From Paracidovorax oryzae ATCC 19882 (lineage in GTDB: Bacteria; Pseudomonadota; Gammaproteobacteria; Burkholderiales; Burkholderiaceae_C), in assembly GCF_000687165.1 (NCBI RefSeq), contig NZ_JMKU01000017.1, positions 93,533 through 157,532 on the forward strand: a stretch of 64,000 nt of DNA, in the 5' to 3' direction. Of the stretch, positions 43,680-52,574 are shown one piece after another; the first letter of the stretch is position 1; every line of letters begins with the position of its first letter. The notes under the pieces were generated by a model, which was given only the letters and a program-made list of their open reading frames with translations, was not told the DNA's origin and did no database searches. The position numbers were made by a program, and so were the translations under genes.

Positions 43680-46600
43680 ATGGCCACCCACCAGACCCCG
43701 AACCCCTACGCCGCCGCCGCGGCCCCGCCACCCCGCCCGCGCCGGCGGCGCGCCCTGCGCATCACGCTCTGGTCCTTCGCCGGCCTCGTCGCGCTGCTGC
43801 TCGTGCTGCTCGCCGCGGCCTGGTGGTGGACGGGCACCGGCAACTCCCTGGCCACCGCGCTCGCCCAGGCCGCCCGCTACTTGCCGGCCGGCCAGACCCT
43901 GGAAACGCGCGACGTCTCCGGCTCGGTGCGCGCGGGCGGGCAGATCGGCTGGCTGCGCTGGAGCAGCCCCACCCTCGTGGTGGAAGTGCAGGACGCGCGC
44001 ATCGGCTGGAGCCTGCCGCCGCTGCTGCAGCGCGAACTCTCGCTGGGCGAAGTGCATGCCGCGCGCATCGTCGCCACGCCGCGTACGCCCGCGGAGCCCG
44101 AGCCCGACAAGCCGGTGCAGCCCCTGGAACAGCTGGTGCTGCCGTTGCGCATCGACATTCCCCTGCGCGTGGACGAAATCACCTGGGCCGCCGCCAGCCC
44201 CGTCACCGTGCGCAACCTCGCCGGCCGCTACCGCTTCGACGGCGACCAGCACAGCGCCACGCTCGACAACCTGGAACTGGCCCAGGGCCGCTACAGCGGC
44301 AGTGCCACGCTGCAGGCTCAGGCCCCGATGGCCCTGCAACTCACGGCCGATGGCGTGGTCCGCACGCCGGCCCCCGGCGGCGGCGCAGACCTCGAAGCCA
44401 CCGCCCGCGCCGAGGTGCGCGGCACCCTCGCCACCGCCGCCGCGCGCCTGGACGTGTCCGGGCGCCTGCAGGCCGTGGCCGCGCAGGCCGCAGCGCCGCA
44501 GGGCCCCGCGGCGTCCGCGCCGCGCCGCGCCGGCTCCGCGCCCCGCCCGGCCCCTGCCACGCCCACCACGCCTTCGGCCTCGGCCTCGGCAACCGCATCC
44601 TCCCGTGCCGGCACGACACCTGCCAGCGCGGAGCCCATGCAGGCCCAGGTCCAGGCCCGCATCGCCCCCTGGGCGCCGCAGCCGCTGCTGCAGGCGCAGG
44701 CGCAGGTGCAGGCCCTGGACGTGGCCGCGATCTGGCCCCAGGCCCCCGCCACGCGGCTGAGCGGCCGCATCGAAGCCGCCCCCGCGCCAGTAACCGGGGC
44801 TCCGCAGGCCGCGCCGCAGCCAGCGCCTGCCCAGGCACCGGCATCGGCCGCCTCCGCGCCCGCCCCGTCCGCCGGCACGCCGCCCGCCACCGGCTGGGCC
44901 CTGTCCGCCCAGCTGGAGAACGCCCTGCCCGGCCCCTGGGACAAGGGCCGGCTGCCGGTCGAATCCATCGACGCGCGCGCCGATTTCGATGGCTCGCGCT
45001 GGACCGTGCCCCAGGCCACCGCCCGCGTGGGCAGCGGCACGATCGCACTGGAGGGCGCCTTCACGCCCGCCACGCACGCCCTGCAGGGCGACCTGGAACT
45101 GCGCGGCGTGCGCCCCGACGCCGTGCTCAGCACCCTGGACGCCGCGCCGCTCTCCGGCCGGGCGCGCGCGCGCAGCGACGGAGCCCCCGCCACCGGCACC
45201 GATGCCGCGCCCGCCCCGCTGGTGCGCTTCTCGGCCGACATCCGCTCCGCGGGCACCGCCCGCGCGCCGCGCAAGGGCGGCACGGCCAGCGCGCCGGCCG
45301 CCCCGCCGCTGCGCATCGACCGGCTCGCCACAGAAGGCACCTGGCAGGGCACCCTGCTCACCCTCGTCCAACTCCAGCTGGACGCGCTGCAGGTGCAGGC
45401 CAGTGCGCGCCAATTGCGCATCGATACCGCCGCACGCTCCGCACAGGGCCAGTTGCAGGCCACGCTGCCCGGCGCCACCGCGCAGGTGGACGGCCGCATC
45501 GCCCCGCGCGCAGGCGCGGGCACGCTCGACCTGCGCGTGGCAGACGCGCAGCGCGTGCAGCGCTGGATCGAATCCGTTCCCGGCCTGGGCACCGCCCTCG
45601 GCGGCGCGGCGCTGCAGGGCGAGGCGCGGCTCGATGCGCGCTGGAACGGCGGCTGGGAATCCCTGCTGGGGCAGTTGCAGGCCGCGGGACTCGTGGCCCG
45701 TCCCCGGGCCGGCGCCGCCACCGCTGCCGGCCCCTTCGAGTTGCAGGCCCGCCTCGCCGCCCCGCGCTGGGAAGTGGCCCTGCCGCCGCGGCCCGGCACC
45801 GGCGCGGGCCCCGCCACCATCCAACTCACGGCCGTGCGGGCCGACGTGGCCGGCTCCGTGCCGAAAGCCACCCTCTCGCTGGACGGCGAGGCGCGGCTCG
45901 ACGAGCGCCGGCTGGACCTGCGCCTGCGCGGCTCCGGCGGCGCTGCGGGCCCGGACCAGTGGCGCGCGCAGATCGATGAACTGCGCCTGCAGGCCCGCGA
46001 CGGACAGCGCCCGGGCCCCTGGACGATGCAGTTCGCGCAACCGCTCACCGTGTCGGCACGCACCGCGCCCACGCTGCAGGTGGAAACCTCCGGCGGGCAG
46101 GCGCGCGTGTCCGCGCCCGCCCCGGGCGATGTCACCCTGCGCTGGGAGCCCGTGCACTTCGCGCGCACCGCATCGGGCAGCCTGCAGCTGCGCACGCGCG
46201 GCCAGCTCCAGGGCCTGCCCATGGCCTGGGCCGAGGCGCTGGCGCAGGGCAGCGACGCCCTGGACCGCCTGGGCGTGCAGGGCAACCTGGTCTTCGACGG
46301 CGACTGGGACGTGGACGCGGGCGACACCCTGCGCGCATCCGCCAGCCTGCGCCGCACCTCCGGCGACCTGCGCCTGCTGACCGGCAACGCGCCCGCGGCC
46401 ACCGTAGTGCGCAGCAGCGGCCCGAGCGCGGGCACTGGCACGGGATCGGCCGCCGGCATGGTCCGCGGAACGGCCGCTGCCGCGAACGCCTCAGCGACCG
46501 ACACGCCCCGCGGCGCCGGCACGCCTGCGGGCGTGCGCGCTGCCGAACTGCGCCTGCAGGCGGAAGGCGACACCGTGCGTGCGCGCCTGCAATGGGACAG

Positions 46601-48092
46601 CGAGCGCGCCGGCCAGGTCCAGGCCGAGGCCTCCACGCGCCTGGCGCGCGTGGGCGAAGGATGGGAATGGCCCGCCGATGCGCCCCTCTCCGCCACCGCG
46701 CGCGCGCGGCTGCCCGACGTGGGCGTGTGGTCCACCCTCGCCCCGCCGGGCTGGCGCGTGCAGGGCACGCTCGATGCCGACGTGGCGCTGTCCGGCACCC
46801 GCACCGCGCCGCGCTGGAGCGGCACGCTCGCCGCAGACCAACTGGCCGTGCGCTCGCTGCTCGACGGCGTGGACCTGCAGAACGGCCGCCTGCGCGCAGC
46901 GCTGCGCGGCGACCGGCTCGAGATCACCGAATTCCGCGTGAACGGCGGCCCCGGCAGCAGCGCACGCATCGCGGGCTTCAGCGGCAACCGCACCGCCGCG
47001 CCCAAGGACGGCGGCACGCTCTCGGGCACGGGCACCGTGTCCTGGGCCGGCATGGGCCAGGAGGCCGCAGCGGGCGGCTCGGGCATCGCCATGGACTTCA
47101 CCGCGGATGCACGCGCCCTGCAGGTGCTGGTGCGCGCCGACCGCCAGGTGAGCGTCTCGGGCCAGATGCGCGCGCAGCTGCGCCAGGGCCAGCTGTCGCT
47201 GCGCGGCAAGCTCACCGCCGACCGGGCCACCATCATCCTGCCGGAGGCCGGCGCCCCCAGCCTCGGCAGCGACGTGGTCGTGCGCTCCGCCGCCACCGAC
47301 CGCGCCCGCGCCGAGGCCGCCCAGCGCGAAGGCGCCCAGGCCGGCCGCGTGGAGGCCGCGCGCCCGCCGGACATCGCCCTCACCTTCGACCTCGGCGACG
47401 ACTTCGCGCTGCAGGGCCACGGCGTCACCACGCGCCTGGCCGGCGAACTGGAGATCCGCGGCGCCACCACGGCCGGCGGCCCGCCGCGCATCACCGGCGA
47501 GGTCCGCACCGTCGAGGGCCGCTATCGCGCATGGGGCCAGGCACTCAACATCGAGACCGGCCTCGCGCGCTTCAACGGCCCCTACGACAACCCCGCGCTG
47601 GACGTGCTGGCCATCCGGCCCAACATCAGCGTGCGCGCGGGCGTGCAGGTCTCGGGCACGGCCAAGGCGCCGCGCGTGGCGCTCTATTCCGACCCGGACC
47701 TGCCCGACGCCGAAAAACTCTCCTGGGTGGTCCTGGGCCGCAGCACCGCCGCGGGCGGGGCCGAGGCCGCGCTGCTGCAGCAGGCCGCGCTGGCCCTGCT
47801 GGGCGGCGGGGGCGGCAACGCCGGTTCGGGCAATTTCGCGAGCCGCCTGGGGCTGGACGAGATCGGCTTCCGCGGCCCCAACTCCGGCGCCAGCAGCGAA
47901 GACGCCTCCGGCGCCGCGCTCACCTTCGGCAAGCGGCTGTCCAAGGACCTGTACGTCACCTACGAACGCAGTCTCTCGGGCGCCCTGGGCACGCTCTACA
48001 TCTTCTACGACCTGACACAGCGGCTCACGCTGCGCGGCCAGACGGGTGTGCAGAGCGCGGTGGACCTGATCTACACGCTGCGGTACGACTGA
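43680..48092 (+). CDS. tamB: Translocation and assembly module inner-membrane protein TamB
   Basis: A 1470-residue AsmA-like/repeating-beta-groove protein. An N-terminal signal anchor (ITLWSFAGLVALLLVLLAAA, about residues 24-43) is followed by a very long periplasmic part rich in short beta-strands and Ala/Pro-rich insertions. The C-terminal DUF490 domain carries GEVRTVEGRYRAWGQALNIE, the family hallmark GRYRAYGQ.L.I, and ends with YTLRYD. TamB forms a hydrophobic groove that bridges the envelope for protein or phospholipid transport. It lies 32 bp downstream of tamA. The length exceeds that of E. coli TamB (1259), mostly through low-complexity inserts near residues 270-400. Confidence 0.93.
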   Translation: MATHQTPNPYAAAAAPPPRPRRRRALRITLWSFAGLVALLLVLLAAAWWWTGTGNSLATALAQAARYLPAGQTLETRDVSGSVRAGGQIGWLRWSSPTLVVEVQDARIGWSLPPLLQRELSLGEVHAARIVATPRTPAEPEPDKPVQPLEQLVLPLRIDIPLRVDEITWAAASPVTVRNLAGRYRFDGDQHSATLDNLELAQGRYSGSATLQAQAPMALQLTADGVVRTPAPGGGADLEATARAEVRGTLATAAARLDVSGRLQAVAAQAAAPQGPAASAPRRAGSAPRPAPATPTTPSASASATASSRAGTTPASAEPMQAQVQARIAPWAPQPLLQAQAQVQALDVAAIWPQAPATRLSGRIEAAPAPVTGAPQAAPQPAPAQAPASAASAPAPSAGTPPATGWALSAQLENALPGPWDKGRLPVESIDARADFDGSRWTVPQATARVGSGTIALEGAFTPATHALQGDLELRGVRPDAVLSTLDAAPLSGRARARSDGAPATGTDAAPAPLVRFSADIRSAGTARAPRKGGTASAPAAPPLRIDRLATEGTWQGTLLTLVQLQLDALQVQASARQLRIDTAARSAQGQLQATLPGATAQVDGRIAPRAGAGTLDLRVADAQRVQRWIESVPGLGTALGGAALQGEARLDARWNGGWESLLGQLQAAGLVARPRAGAATAAGPFELQARLAAPRWEVALPPRPGTGAGPATIQLTAVRADVAGSVPKATLSLDGEARLDERRLDLRLRGSGGAAGPDQWRAQIDELRLQARDGQRPGPWTMQFAQPLTVSARTAPTLQVETSGGQARVSAPAPGDVTLRWEPVHFARTASGSLQLRTRGQLQGLPMAWAEALAQGSDALDRLGVQGNLVFDGDWDVDAGDTLRASASLRRTSGDLRLLTGNAPAATVVRSSGPSAGTGTGSAAGMVRGTAAAANASATDTPRGAGTPAGVRAAELRLQAEGDTVRARLQWDSERAGQVQAEASTRLARVGEGWEWPADAPLSATARARLPDVGVWSTLAPPGWRVQGTLDADVALSGTRTAPRWSGTLAADQLAVRSLLDGVDLQNGRLRAALRGDRLEITEFRVNGGPGSSARIAGFSGNRTAAPKDGGTLSGTGTVSWAGMGQEAAAGGSGIAMDFTADARALQVLVRADRQVSVSGQMRAQLRQGQLSLRGKLTADRATIILPEAGAPSLGSDVVVRSAATDRARAEAAQREGAQAGRVEAARPPDIALTFDLGDDFALQGHGVTTRLAGELEIRGATTAGGPPRITGEVRTVEGRYRAWGQALNIETGLARFNGPYDNPALDVLAIRPNISVRAGVQVSGTAKAPRVALYSDPDLPDAEKLSWVVLGRSTAAGGAEAALLQQAALALLGGGGGNAGSGNFASRLGLDEIGFRGPNSGASSEDASGAALTFGKRLSKDLYVTYERSLSGALGTLYIFYDLTQRLTLRGQTGVQSAVDLIYTLRYD

Positions 48093-48144
48093 CGCGGCGC
48101 GCGGGCCGCGCGCTGCCGCCCGGCCGGTGCGGAACCGCAGGTCT

Positions 48145-48687
48145 TCAGGAAACGGAAGGGAAAGGGAGAGGCGACGTGGAAAGGGCCTGCGCGCCCGGCG
48201 CCGCCTCCGGCACGCGCCCGCCGTGCAGTTGGCGCACGAAGGGATAGAGCATGTGGCCCGCCGCCTTCAGTAGCTCGTACTGCGCGGGCGTGAGCTCGCG
48301 CTCCTCGTAGTCGAAATGGCACAGCGTGCCCCAGAGCCCGCCCGCGTTGTCGCCGATCGGCACGCCGTGGTAGGCGACGACCACGCCGCGGAAAGGGCTG
48401 TGGACCAGCTTGTCCTCGTGCAGCGAGTTCGCGGTCAGCAACTCGCCATCCCGCAGCACGAACTGGCAGAAGCTGTCGGCCAGCTCCACCACCGCCAGGG
48501 CCTCCGGGCGCGCCTGGCCGAGCTTGTCGTACACGTGGACATTGAAAAGGCGGGGCCCATCGACCCGGAAGATGCCGGTGTAGCGGTGCGCGACATTGGC
48601 ATTGAGCGCCTCCATGCCGGCGTCCAGCCCCCGCCCGCGCAGGATCGCCAGCAGTTGCGGGGACGTCAGGTCGGGAAGTGGAGGCAT
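48145..48687 (-). CDS. GAF domain-containing protein
   Basis: A 180-residue single-domain GAF protein. Recognisable features are ANVAHRYTGIFRVDG, DSFCQFVLRDGELLTANS with the conserved cysteine, SPFRGVVVAYHGVPI and LWGTLCHFDYEER. They match the stand-alone GAF proteins that resemble phytochrome-type sensors. The ligand and output are unknown, as no effector domain is attached. The gene converges with tamB (52-bp gap). The last 25 residues form a Pro/Ser tail. Confidence 0.85.
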   Translation of the reverse strand: MPPLPDLTSPQLLAILRGRGLDAGMEALNANVAHRYTGIFRVDGPRLFNVHVYDKLGQARPEALAVVELADSFCQFVLRDGELLTANSLHEDKLVHSPFRGVVVAYHGVPIGDNAGGLWGTLCHFDYEERELTPAQYELLKAAGHMLYPFVRQLHGGRVPEAAPGAQALSTSPLPFPSVS

Positions 48688-48751
48688 GTGGAAACCATTG
48701 TAGAGCCGGGCCCGGTGGAATGACGACGATCCCCCGGGTGTTCGTCGGCGA

Positions 48752-49042
48752 TCAGCCCCGGCCGCCGGGCGCCAGCTGGATGGTGCCCAGGCCCGCGGGC
48801 GCATCGCCCGGCCTGCGGGGCGCGAGCCAGTACACCCAGGCGCCCTGCAGCCAGGCCAGCGCATAGAGCGCAGAGGCCGCGAACACGCCCCAGTGCCCCG
48901 ACCGCCACCCGGCCCAGAACCAGAAAGGCTGCCCCAGCAGCCCGACCACGCACGCCCAGCGCCGCCAGCGCGCCGAGCGCGCCTGCGACAGCCACGCGGC
49001 GAAAGCGCCGAAAAACGCGATGGCAATCTGTTCGAAAGGCAT
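48752..49042 (-). CDS. Small membrane protein, unknown
   Basis: A 96-residue protein with three hydrophobic helices (FEQIAIAFFGAFAAWLSQ, ACVVGLLGQPFWFWAGWR and GVFAASALYALAWLQGAWVYWL). It has a Trp-rich aromatic character and a polar Pro/Gly tail. The repeated Gly-Gln-Pro-Phe-Trp pattern suggests a conserved integral membrane protein; I do not recognise a named family. It is encoded between the GAF gene and the tRNA, on the opposite strand to the tRNA. Function unknown. Confidence 0.65.
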   Translation of the reverse strand: MPFEQIAIAFFGAFAAWLSQARSARWRRWACVVGLLGQPFWFWAGWRSGHWGVFAASALYALAWLQGAWVYWLAPRRPGDAPAGLGTIQLAPGGRG

Positions 49043-49156
49043 GTCCGGAGCATACTGTATATTCAAACAGCCTCCAAGGCGGGCTTCGGGCGGTCCGCGC
49101 CGCGTTCGGGTGCCCGCCCGGCCACCTTTGCGGCCGGCCTTACAATCCCCCGTCCT

Positions 49157-49231
49157 CTCCTCATAGTTCAATGGATAGAACGAGTGCCTCCTAAGCGCTA
49201 GATGCAGGTTCGATTCCTGCTGAGGGGACCA
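49157..49231 (+). tRNA. tRNA-Arg (anticodon CCT)
   Basis: A complete 75-base tRNA including the encoded CCA. The acceptor stem CTCCTCA pairs with TGAGGGG (one G-U). The D arm starts with TAGTTCAATGG, the anticodon stem is AGTGC/GCGCT with loop CTCCTAA (anticodon CCT, reading AGG), and the T arm is GCAGG-TTCGATT-CCTGC. It stands alone, and the sequence just after it shows no integrase or repeat of its 3' end in the nearby 1 kb that I could see. Confidence 0.95.
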
Positions 49232-49246
49232 GCCTCCGGCGCCGGC

Positions 49247-49507
49247 TCAGTCTCCGCCGCCTCCGCCGTCCCCATCCCCGCACCCTCCCGCGTCGCGACT
49301 GTCACAGCCATCGGTGGCGCCACCGTCCGAGTTGCCACCGTCCGGGACATCGCCGGCGCCCGACCGCCAGGCCAGCAGCGGAATCGCGGCCAGCCACAGC
49401 AGCCAGCCGTTGCCTTCCTCATGGGCAAGGAATGCGCAGCAGAGGGCAAAAAGCACGGCCACTCCACCGGACAGCAGGGAAAAACGCCGGAACCGCATGG
49501 CGGGCAT
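49247..49507 (-). CDS. Small membrane protein with Gly/Asp-rich tail
   Basis: An 86-residue protein (83 if the ATG at 49498 is used). Two hydrophobic segments (LLSGGVAVLFALCCAFLA and NGWLLWLAAIPLLAW) are followed by a tail of about 40 residues made almost only of Gly, Asp, Ser and Cys, ending in GGCGDGDGGGGGD. Such tails are seen in several unrelated small bacterial membrane proteins and may bind metal. I do not recognise the family. Good codon use supports a real gene. Its stop is 16 bp from the 3' end of the tRNA, which is transcribed towards it. Confidence 0.55.
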   Translation of the reverse strand: MPAMRFRRFSLLSGGVAVLFALCCAFLAHEEGNGWLLWLAAIPLLAWRSGAGDVPDGGNSDGGATDGCDSRDAGGCGDGDGGGGGD

Positions 49508-49578
49508 TCTCGTGCCTGCGGCCCCAAAGACAAGACCCGCTCGAGGCGGGCCTTGCAGCTGGTCGGGAGGAAGCAGCG

Positions 49579-49845
49579 TCAGTCGGTGGACTTCTTCAGC
49601 GATTCCTTCGCCTTTTCCTTGGAGTGGTGCGCACGGTTCTTGTGGTAGCCGGCCTTCGCGTTGTTGACGGCCTTGCCCACGGGGCCGCTGTGCTTGGCGT
49701 CGTTCTCGGCGCGCTTCTGGTCGATCTTGTGCTCGGTGGCGTCGGCCGCTTCGGAAGCGGCCTTGCCCACCTGGGCGTGGGCGGCATGGCCTGCCAGCAG
49801 GGCGGCGGCAGTGGCGAGGGCGGCGAAGGTCTTGTTGAGAGTCAT
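49579..49845 (-). CDS. Small secreted protein, unknown
   Basis: An 88-residue protein with a clear signal peptide (FAALATAAALLAGHAAHA, cleaved before QVGKAA). A short mature part is rich in Lys, Ala, His and Glu (KIDQKRAENDAKHSG, HHSKEKAKESLKK). It is predicted to be helical, strongly charged and periplasmic, resembling small stress-related periplasmic proteins. I know no defined function. The ribosome-binding site AGGAGAACGC precedes the ATG. 263 bp upstream, to the next gene, hold no coding sequence that I can support. Confidence 0.7.
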   Translation of the reverse strand: MTLNKTFAALATAAALLAGHAAHAQVGKAASEAADATEHKIDQKRAENDAKHSGPVGKAVNNAKAGYHKNRAHHSKEKAKESLKKSTD

Positions 49846-50108
49846 GGTGCGTTCTCCTGGTGGTGTTGTGGCACGTAGACGGCAGCATCGCGGCCCCTGC
49901 AGCCCGGCCGTGTCAGCGGGCAGCCCGACCCGCTGGCGGCGCCTGCCCCGCCTGCGCTGCCCATGGAACGGGTCCGCAGCGCCCACGCCGGGGCGGGCGC
50001 CCGTCCCACAGCAGGGCATGTCCCTGCCGCCTACAGTGGCACGGCCGGGCTGCTGCCGGCGCCGACACCGGCTCCTCCCTCTCCTCCCTCTTCACGCACA
50101 GGACTCCC

Positions 50109-51143
50109 ATGAGCGACGACGACCACGGCCAGCCCAACCCCCTTATCAATGCCATCTCCAACGCCGTCGCCGCCGTGCGCGCGGACGACGACCAACTGGC
50201 GCTGGCCCGCGCCCATGAAGCGCTGGGCCCCAAGGCCATCGAAAAGCTCGACGTGGCGGAGGCCCGCCGCCAGCCCACGGTAGCGGACGCCGTGCACCAC
50301 CTGCTGCGCGAACAGGGCCGCTCCACCGATCCCGAACGCCTGGTGCCCGGCGTGCGGGCCGCCGAAACCACCGTGGACGGCGCCACGGGACCGCTGCGCG
50401 CGACGGTCTACACGCCCGAGACCGCGCCGGGCCCGCTGCCGGTGGTGCTGTACTTCCACGGTGGCGGCTGGGTGATCGCCAGCAAGGAGGTCTATGACGG
50501 CGGCGCGCGCGGCCTGGCCCGAGAAGCGCATGCCATCGTGGTGTCGGTGGACTACCGGCAGGCCCCGGAAAACCGCTTCCCCGCGGCCTGGGACGACGCC
50601 TTTGCCGCCTACCGCTGGGTCACCGAGAACGCCGGCACCCTCGGCGGCGACCCCGACCGCATCGCGCTGGCCGGCGAGAGCGCCGGCGGCAACCTGGCCG
50701 TGGCCACCGCCATCGCGGTGCGCGATGCGGGCCTGCGCGCGCCGCGCCATGTGCTGAGCGTCTATCCCGTCGCGCAGACCAGCCTGAACACGGAGTCCTA
50801 CCTGGAAAACGCCATCGCCAAGCCGCTCAACCGCGCGATGGTGAAATGGTTCGTGGACCACCTGGTGCGCTCCGAAGAGGACCTGGCCGACCCGCGCCTG
50901 TCCCTCGTCGATGCCCGCCTGGAAGGCCTGCCGCCGGTGACCATCATCAACGCCCGCATCGACCCGCTGCGCAGCGACGGCGCCAGGCTCGAGAAGGCAC
51001 TGCAGGAGGCCGGCGTGCCGGTGGAGCGGCGCGACTATGAAGGCGTGGCCCACGAGTTCTTCGGCGCCGCCGCCGTGCTCGAAAAAGCCCGCCAAGCCCA
51101 GGCCTACGCGGGCGAGCGGCTGCGCGCGGCCCTGCGCGCCTGA
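50109..51143 (+). CDS. Alpha/beta hydrolase, hormone-sensitive lipase family
   Basis: A 344-residue carboxylesterase of the HSL (family IV) group. The oxyanion motif HGGGWVIASKEVYDG is at residues 118 onward, the nucleophile elbow is GESAGGNLA near residue 197, the acid is in INARIDPLRSDGA and the histidine is in EGVAHEFFG. The N-terminal 80 residues form a helical cap with a hydrophilic start. These enzymes hydrolyse short- to medium-chain esters; the natural substrate is unknown. No signal peptide is seen, so it is cytoplasmic. It stands alone between the small secreted protein gene (divergent) and the antiporter gene. Confidence 0.9.
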   Translation: MSDDDHGQPNPLINAISNAVAAVRADDDQLALARAHEALGPKAIEKLDVAEARRQPTVADAVHHLLREQGRSTDPERLVPGVRAAETTVDGATGPLRATVYTPETAPGPLPVVLYFHGGGWVIASKEVYDGGARGLAREAHAIVVSVDYRQAPENRFPAAWDDAFAAYRWVTENAGTLGGDPDRIALAGESAGGNLAVATAIAVRDAGLRAPRHVLSVYPVAQTSLNTESYLENAIAKPLNRAMVKWFVDHLVRSEEDLADPRLSLVDARLEGLPPVTIINARIDPLRSDGARLEKALQEAGVPVERRDYEGVAHEFFGAAAVLEKARQAQAYAGERLRAALRA

Positions 51144-51271
51144 GACGCTACACTCGCGCACCATTGGGTGCCCTTCCCCGGTGCCGCGCCCCGCGGTGCC
51201 GGTGAAAATGGCAGGTCGTCGCGCTGGTCGGGCCGCCGCGCGCGTACAACCACGATCTCCTGCACCCCTCC

Positions 51272-52549
51272 ATGGACACCCATCCCCTCGCCCAGGGCGT
51301 TTCCGCCGCGGTCTTCGCCGTCGCGCTGCTCCACACCTTCGCCGCCAGCCAGTTCGAGAGGCTCTCGCAGCGCTTCCCGCGCCATGCCGGCCTCTTCCAC
51401 CTGCTCGGCGAGGTGGAGGTGGTGTTCGGCTTCTGGGCCATCGTGCTCATCGCGCTGCTGGCCCTGTTGCAGGGCGGCACCGAGGCCCTGGCCTATGCGG
51501 AATCCCGCAATTACACCGAGCCGCTGTTCGTCTTCGTGGTGATGGTGGTGGCGGCATCCCGCCCCATCCTGGACGCGGTGACCCGCACGGTGGCGGGCCT
51601 CGCGCGCGGCCTGCCCGTGGCGCAGCCGGTGGCCATGGCCTGGCTGGGCCTGTCGGTGGTGCCGCTGCTGGGCTCCCTCATCACCGAGCCGGCGGCGATG
51701 ACGCTGGCCGCCCTGCTGCTCGCGCCCGTGGCCTTCCACGCGGGCATTCCGGAACGCGCCAAATACCTCGCGCTGGGCGCGCTGCTGGTCAATGTCTCCA
51801 TCGGCGGCACCCTCACCGCGTACGCGGCGCCGCCGGTGCTCATGGTGGCCTCGACCTGGCAATGGGACAGCGCCTTCATGTTCACGCACTTCGGCTGGAA
51901 GGCCGCGCTGGCCGTGGCGGCCAATGCCACGCTCGCGGCGTGGACGCTGCGCCCGCACCTGCTGCGCCACGATGGCCGGCCGGCCGGCCCCCGGGACGCG
52001 CCGGGCACGCCCCCCGCCGTCCCCGCGCTGGTATCCGCCGTGCACATCGCCCTGCTCGCAGGCGTCGTGCTGTTCGCGCACCATCCCGTCGCCTTCCTGG
52101 GCATGTTCCTGCTGTTCCTGGGCTTCACGCAAGCCTATGCGCGCTACCAGAACCCGCTGATCCTCAAGGAGGCGCTGCTCGTCGGCTTCTTCCTCGCGGG
52201 CCTGGTGGTGCTGGGCGGCCTGCAGCGCTGGTGGCTGCAGCCCATCGTCTCCAGCCTGGAGCCGCTGGCGCTCTTCTTCGGGGCCCTGGGCCTCACGGCC
52301 GTGACCGACAACGCAGCGCTCACCTACCTGGGCTCGCTCATCGCGGGCATCTCTCCGCAGAGCCAGTACATGCTGGTGGCCGGCGCCGTGGCCGGGGGCG
52401 GCCTGACGGTGATCGCCAATGCGCCCAACCCGGCCGGGGTGGCCCTGCTCAAGCCGGGCTTCGCGGATGGCACCGTGGGGGCAGGAGAGCTGCTGCTGGG
52501 CGCGATGGTGCCCACGGCGGTGGCGGCGGCAGCCTTCCTGCTGCTGTAG
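51272..52549 (+). CDS. Putative Na+/H+ antiporter
   Basis: A 425-residue membrane protein with about eleven helices, matching the putative Na+/H+ antiporter family first named from sequence (PF07399-like, recognised from memory). Conserved parts are HLLGEVEVVFGFWAIVLI, LLGSLITEPAAMTLAALLLA, VNVSIGGTLTAYAAPPVLMV and the C-terminal VAGGGLTVIANAPNPAG. These resemble the paired half-helix motifs of ion transporter (IT) superfamily members. Direct evidence of sodium transport in this family is limited, so the ion is uncertain. The gene ends 25 bp from the end of the convergent pyrB. Confidence 0.8.
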   Translation: MDTHPLAQGVSAAVFAVALLHTFAASQFERLSQRFPRHAGLFHLLGEVEVVFGFWAIVLIALLALLQGGTEALAYAESRNYTEPLFVFVVMVVAASRPILDAVTRTVAGLARGLPVAQPVAMAWLGLSVVPLLGSLITEPAAMTLAALLLAPVAFHAGIPERAKYLALGALLVNVSIGGTLTAYAAPPVLMVASTWQWDSAFMFTHFGWKAALAVAANATLAAWTLRPHLLRHDGRPAGPRDAPGTPPAVPALVSAVHIALLAGVVLFAHHPVAFLGMFLLFLGFTQAYARYQNPLILKEALLVGFFLAGLVVLGGLQRWWLQPIVSSLEPLALFFGALGLTAVTDNAALTYLGSLIAGISPQSQYMLVAGAVAGGGLTVIANAPNPAGVALLKPGFADGTVGAGELLLGAMVPTAVAAAAFLLL

Positions 52550-52574
52550 CGGGGCGGCCTGCGCGCGGCGGAGG

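Noticed and set aside
44318..47509. A 1063-codon minus-strand frame inside tamB
   Set aside because: It is the longest shadow frame in the window, Ser/Arg/Ala-rich without domains; tamB on the plus strand ends in a clear DUF490 domain.
49157..49845. tRNA-Arg as an integration site for a small genomic island
   Set aside because: No integrase gene, no repeated tRNA 3' end nearby, and composition of the following genes is normal.
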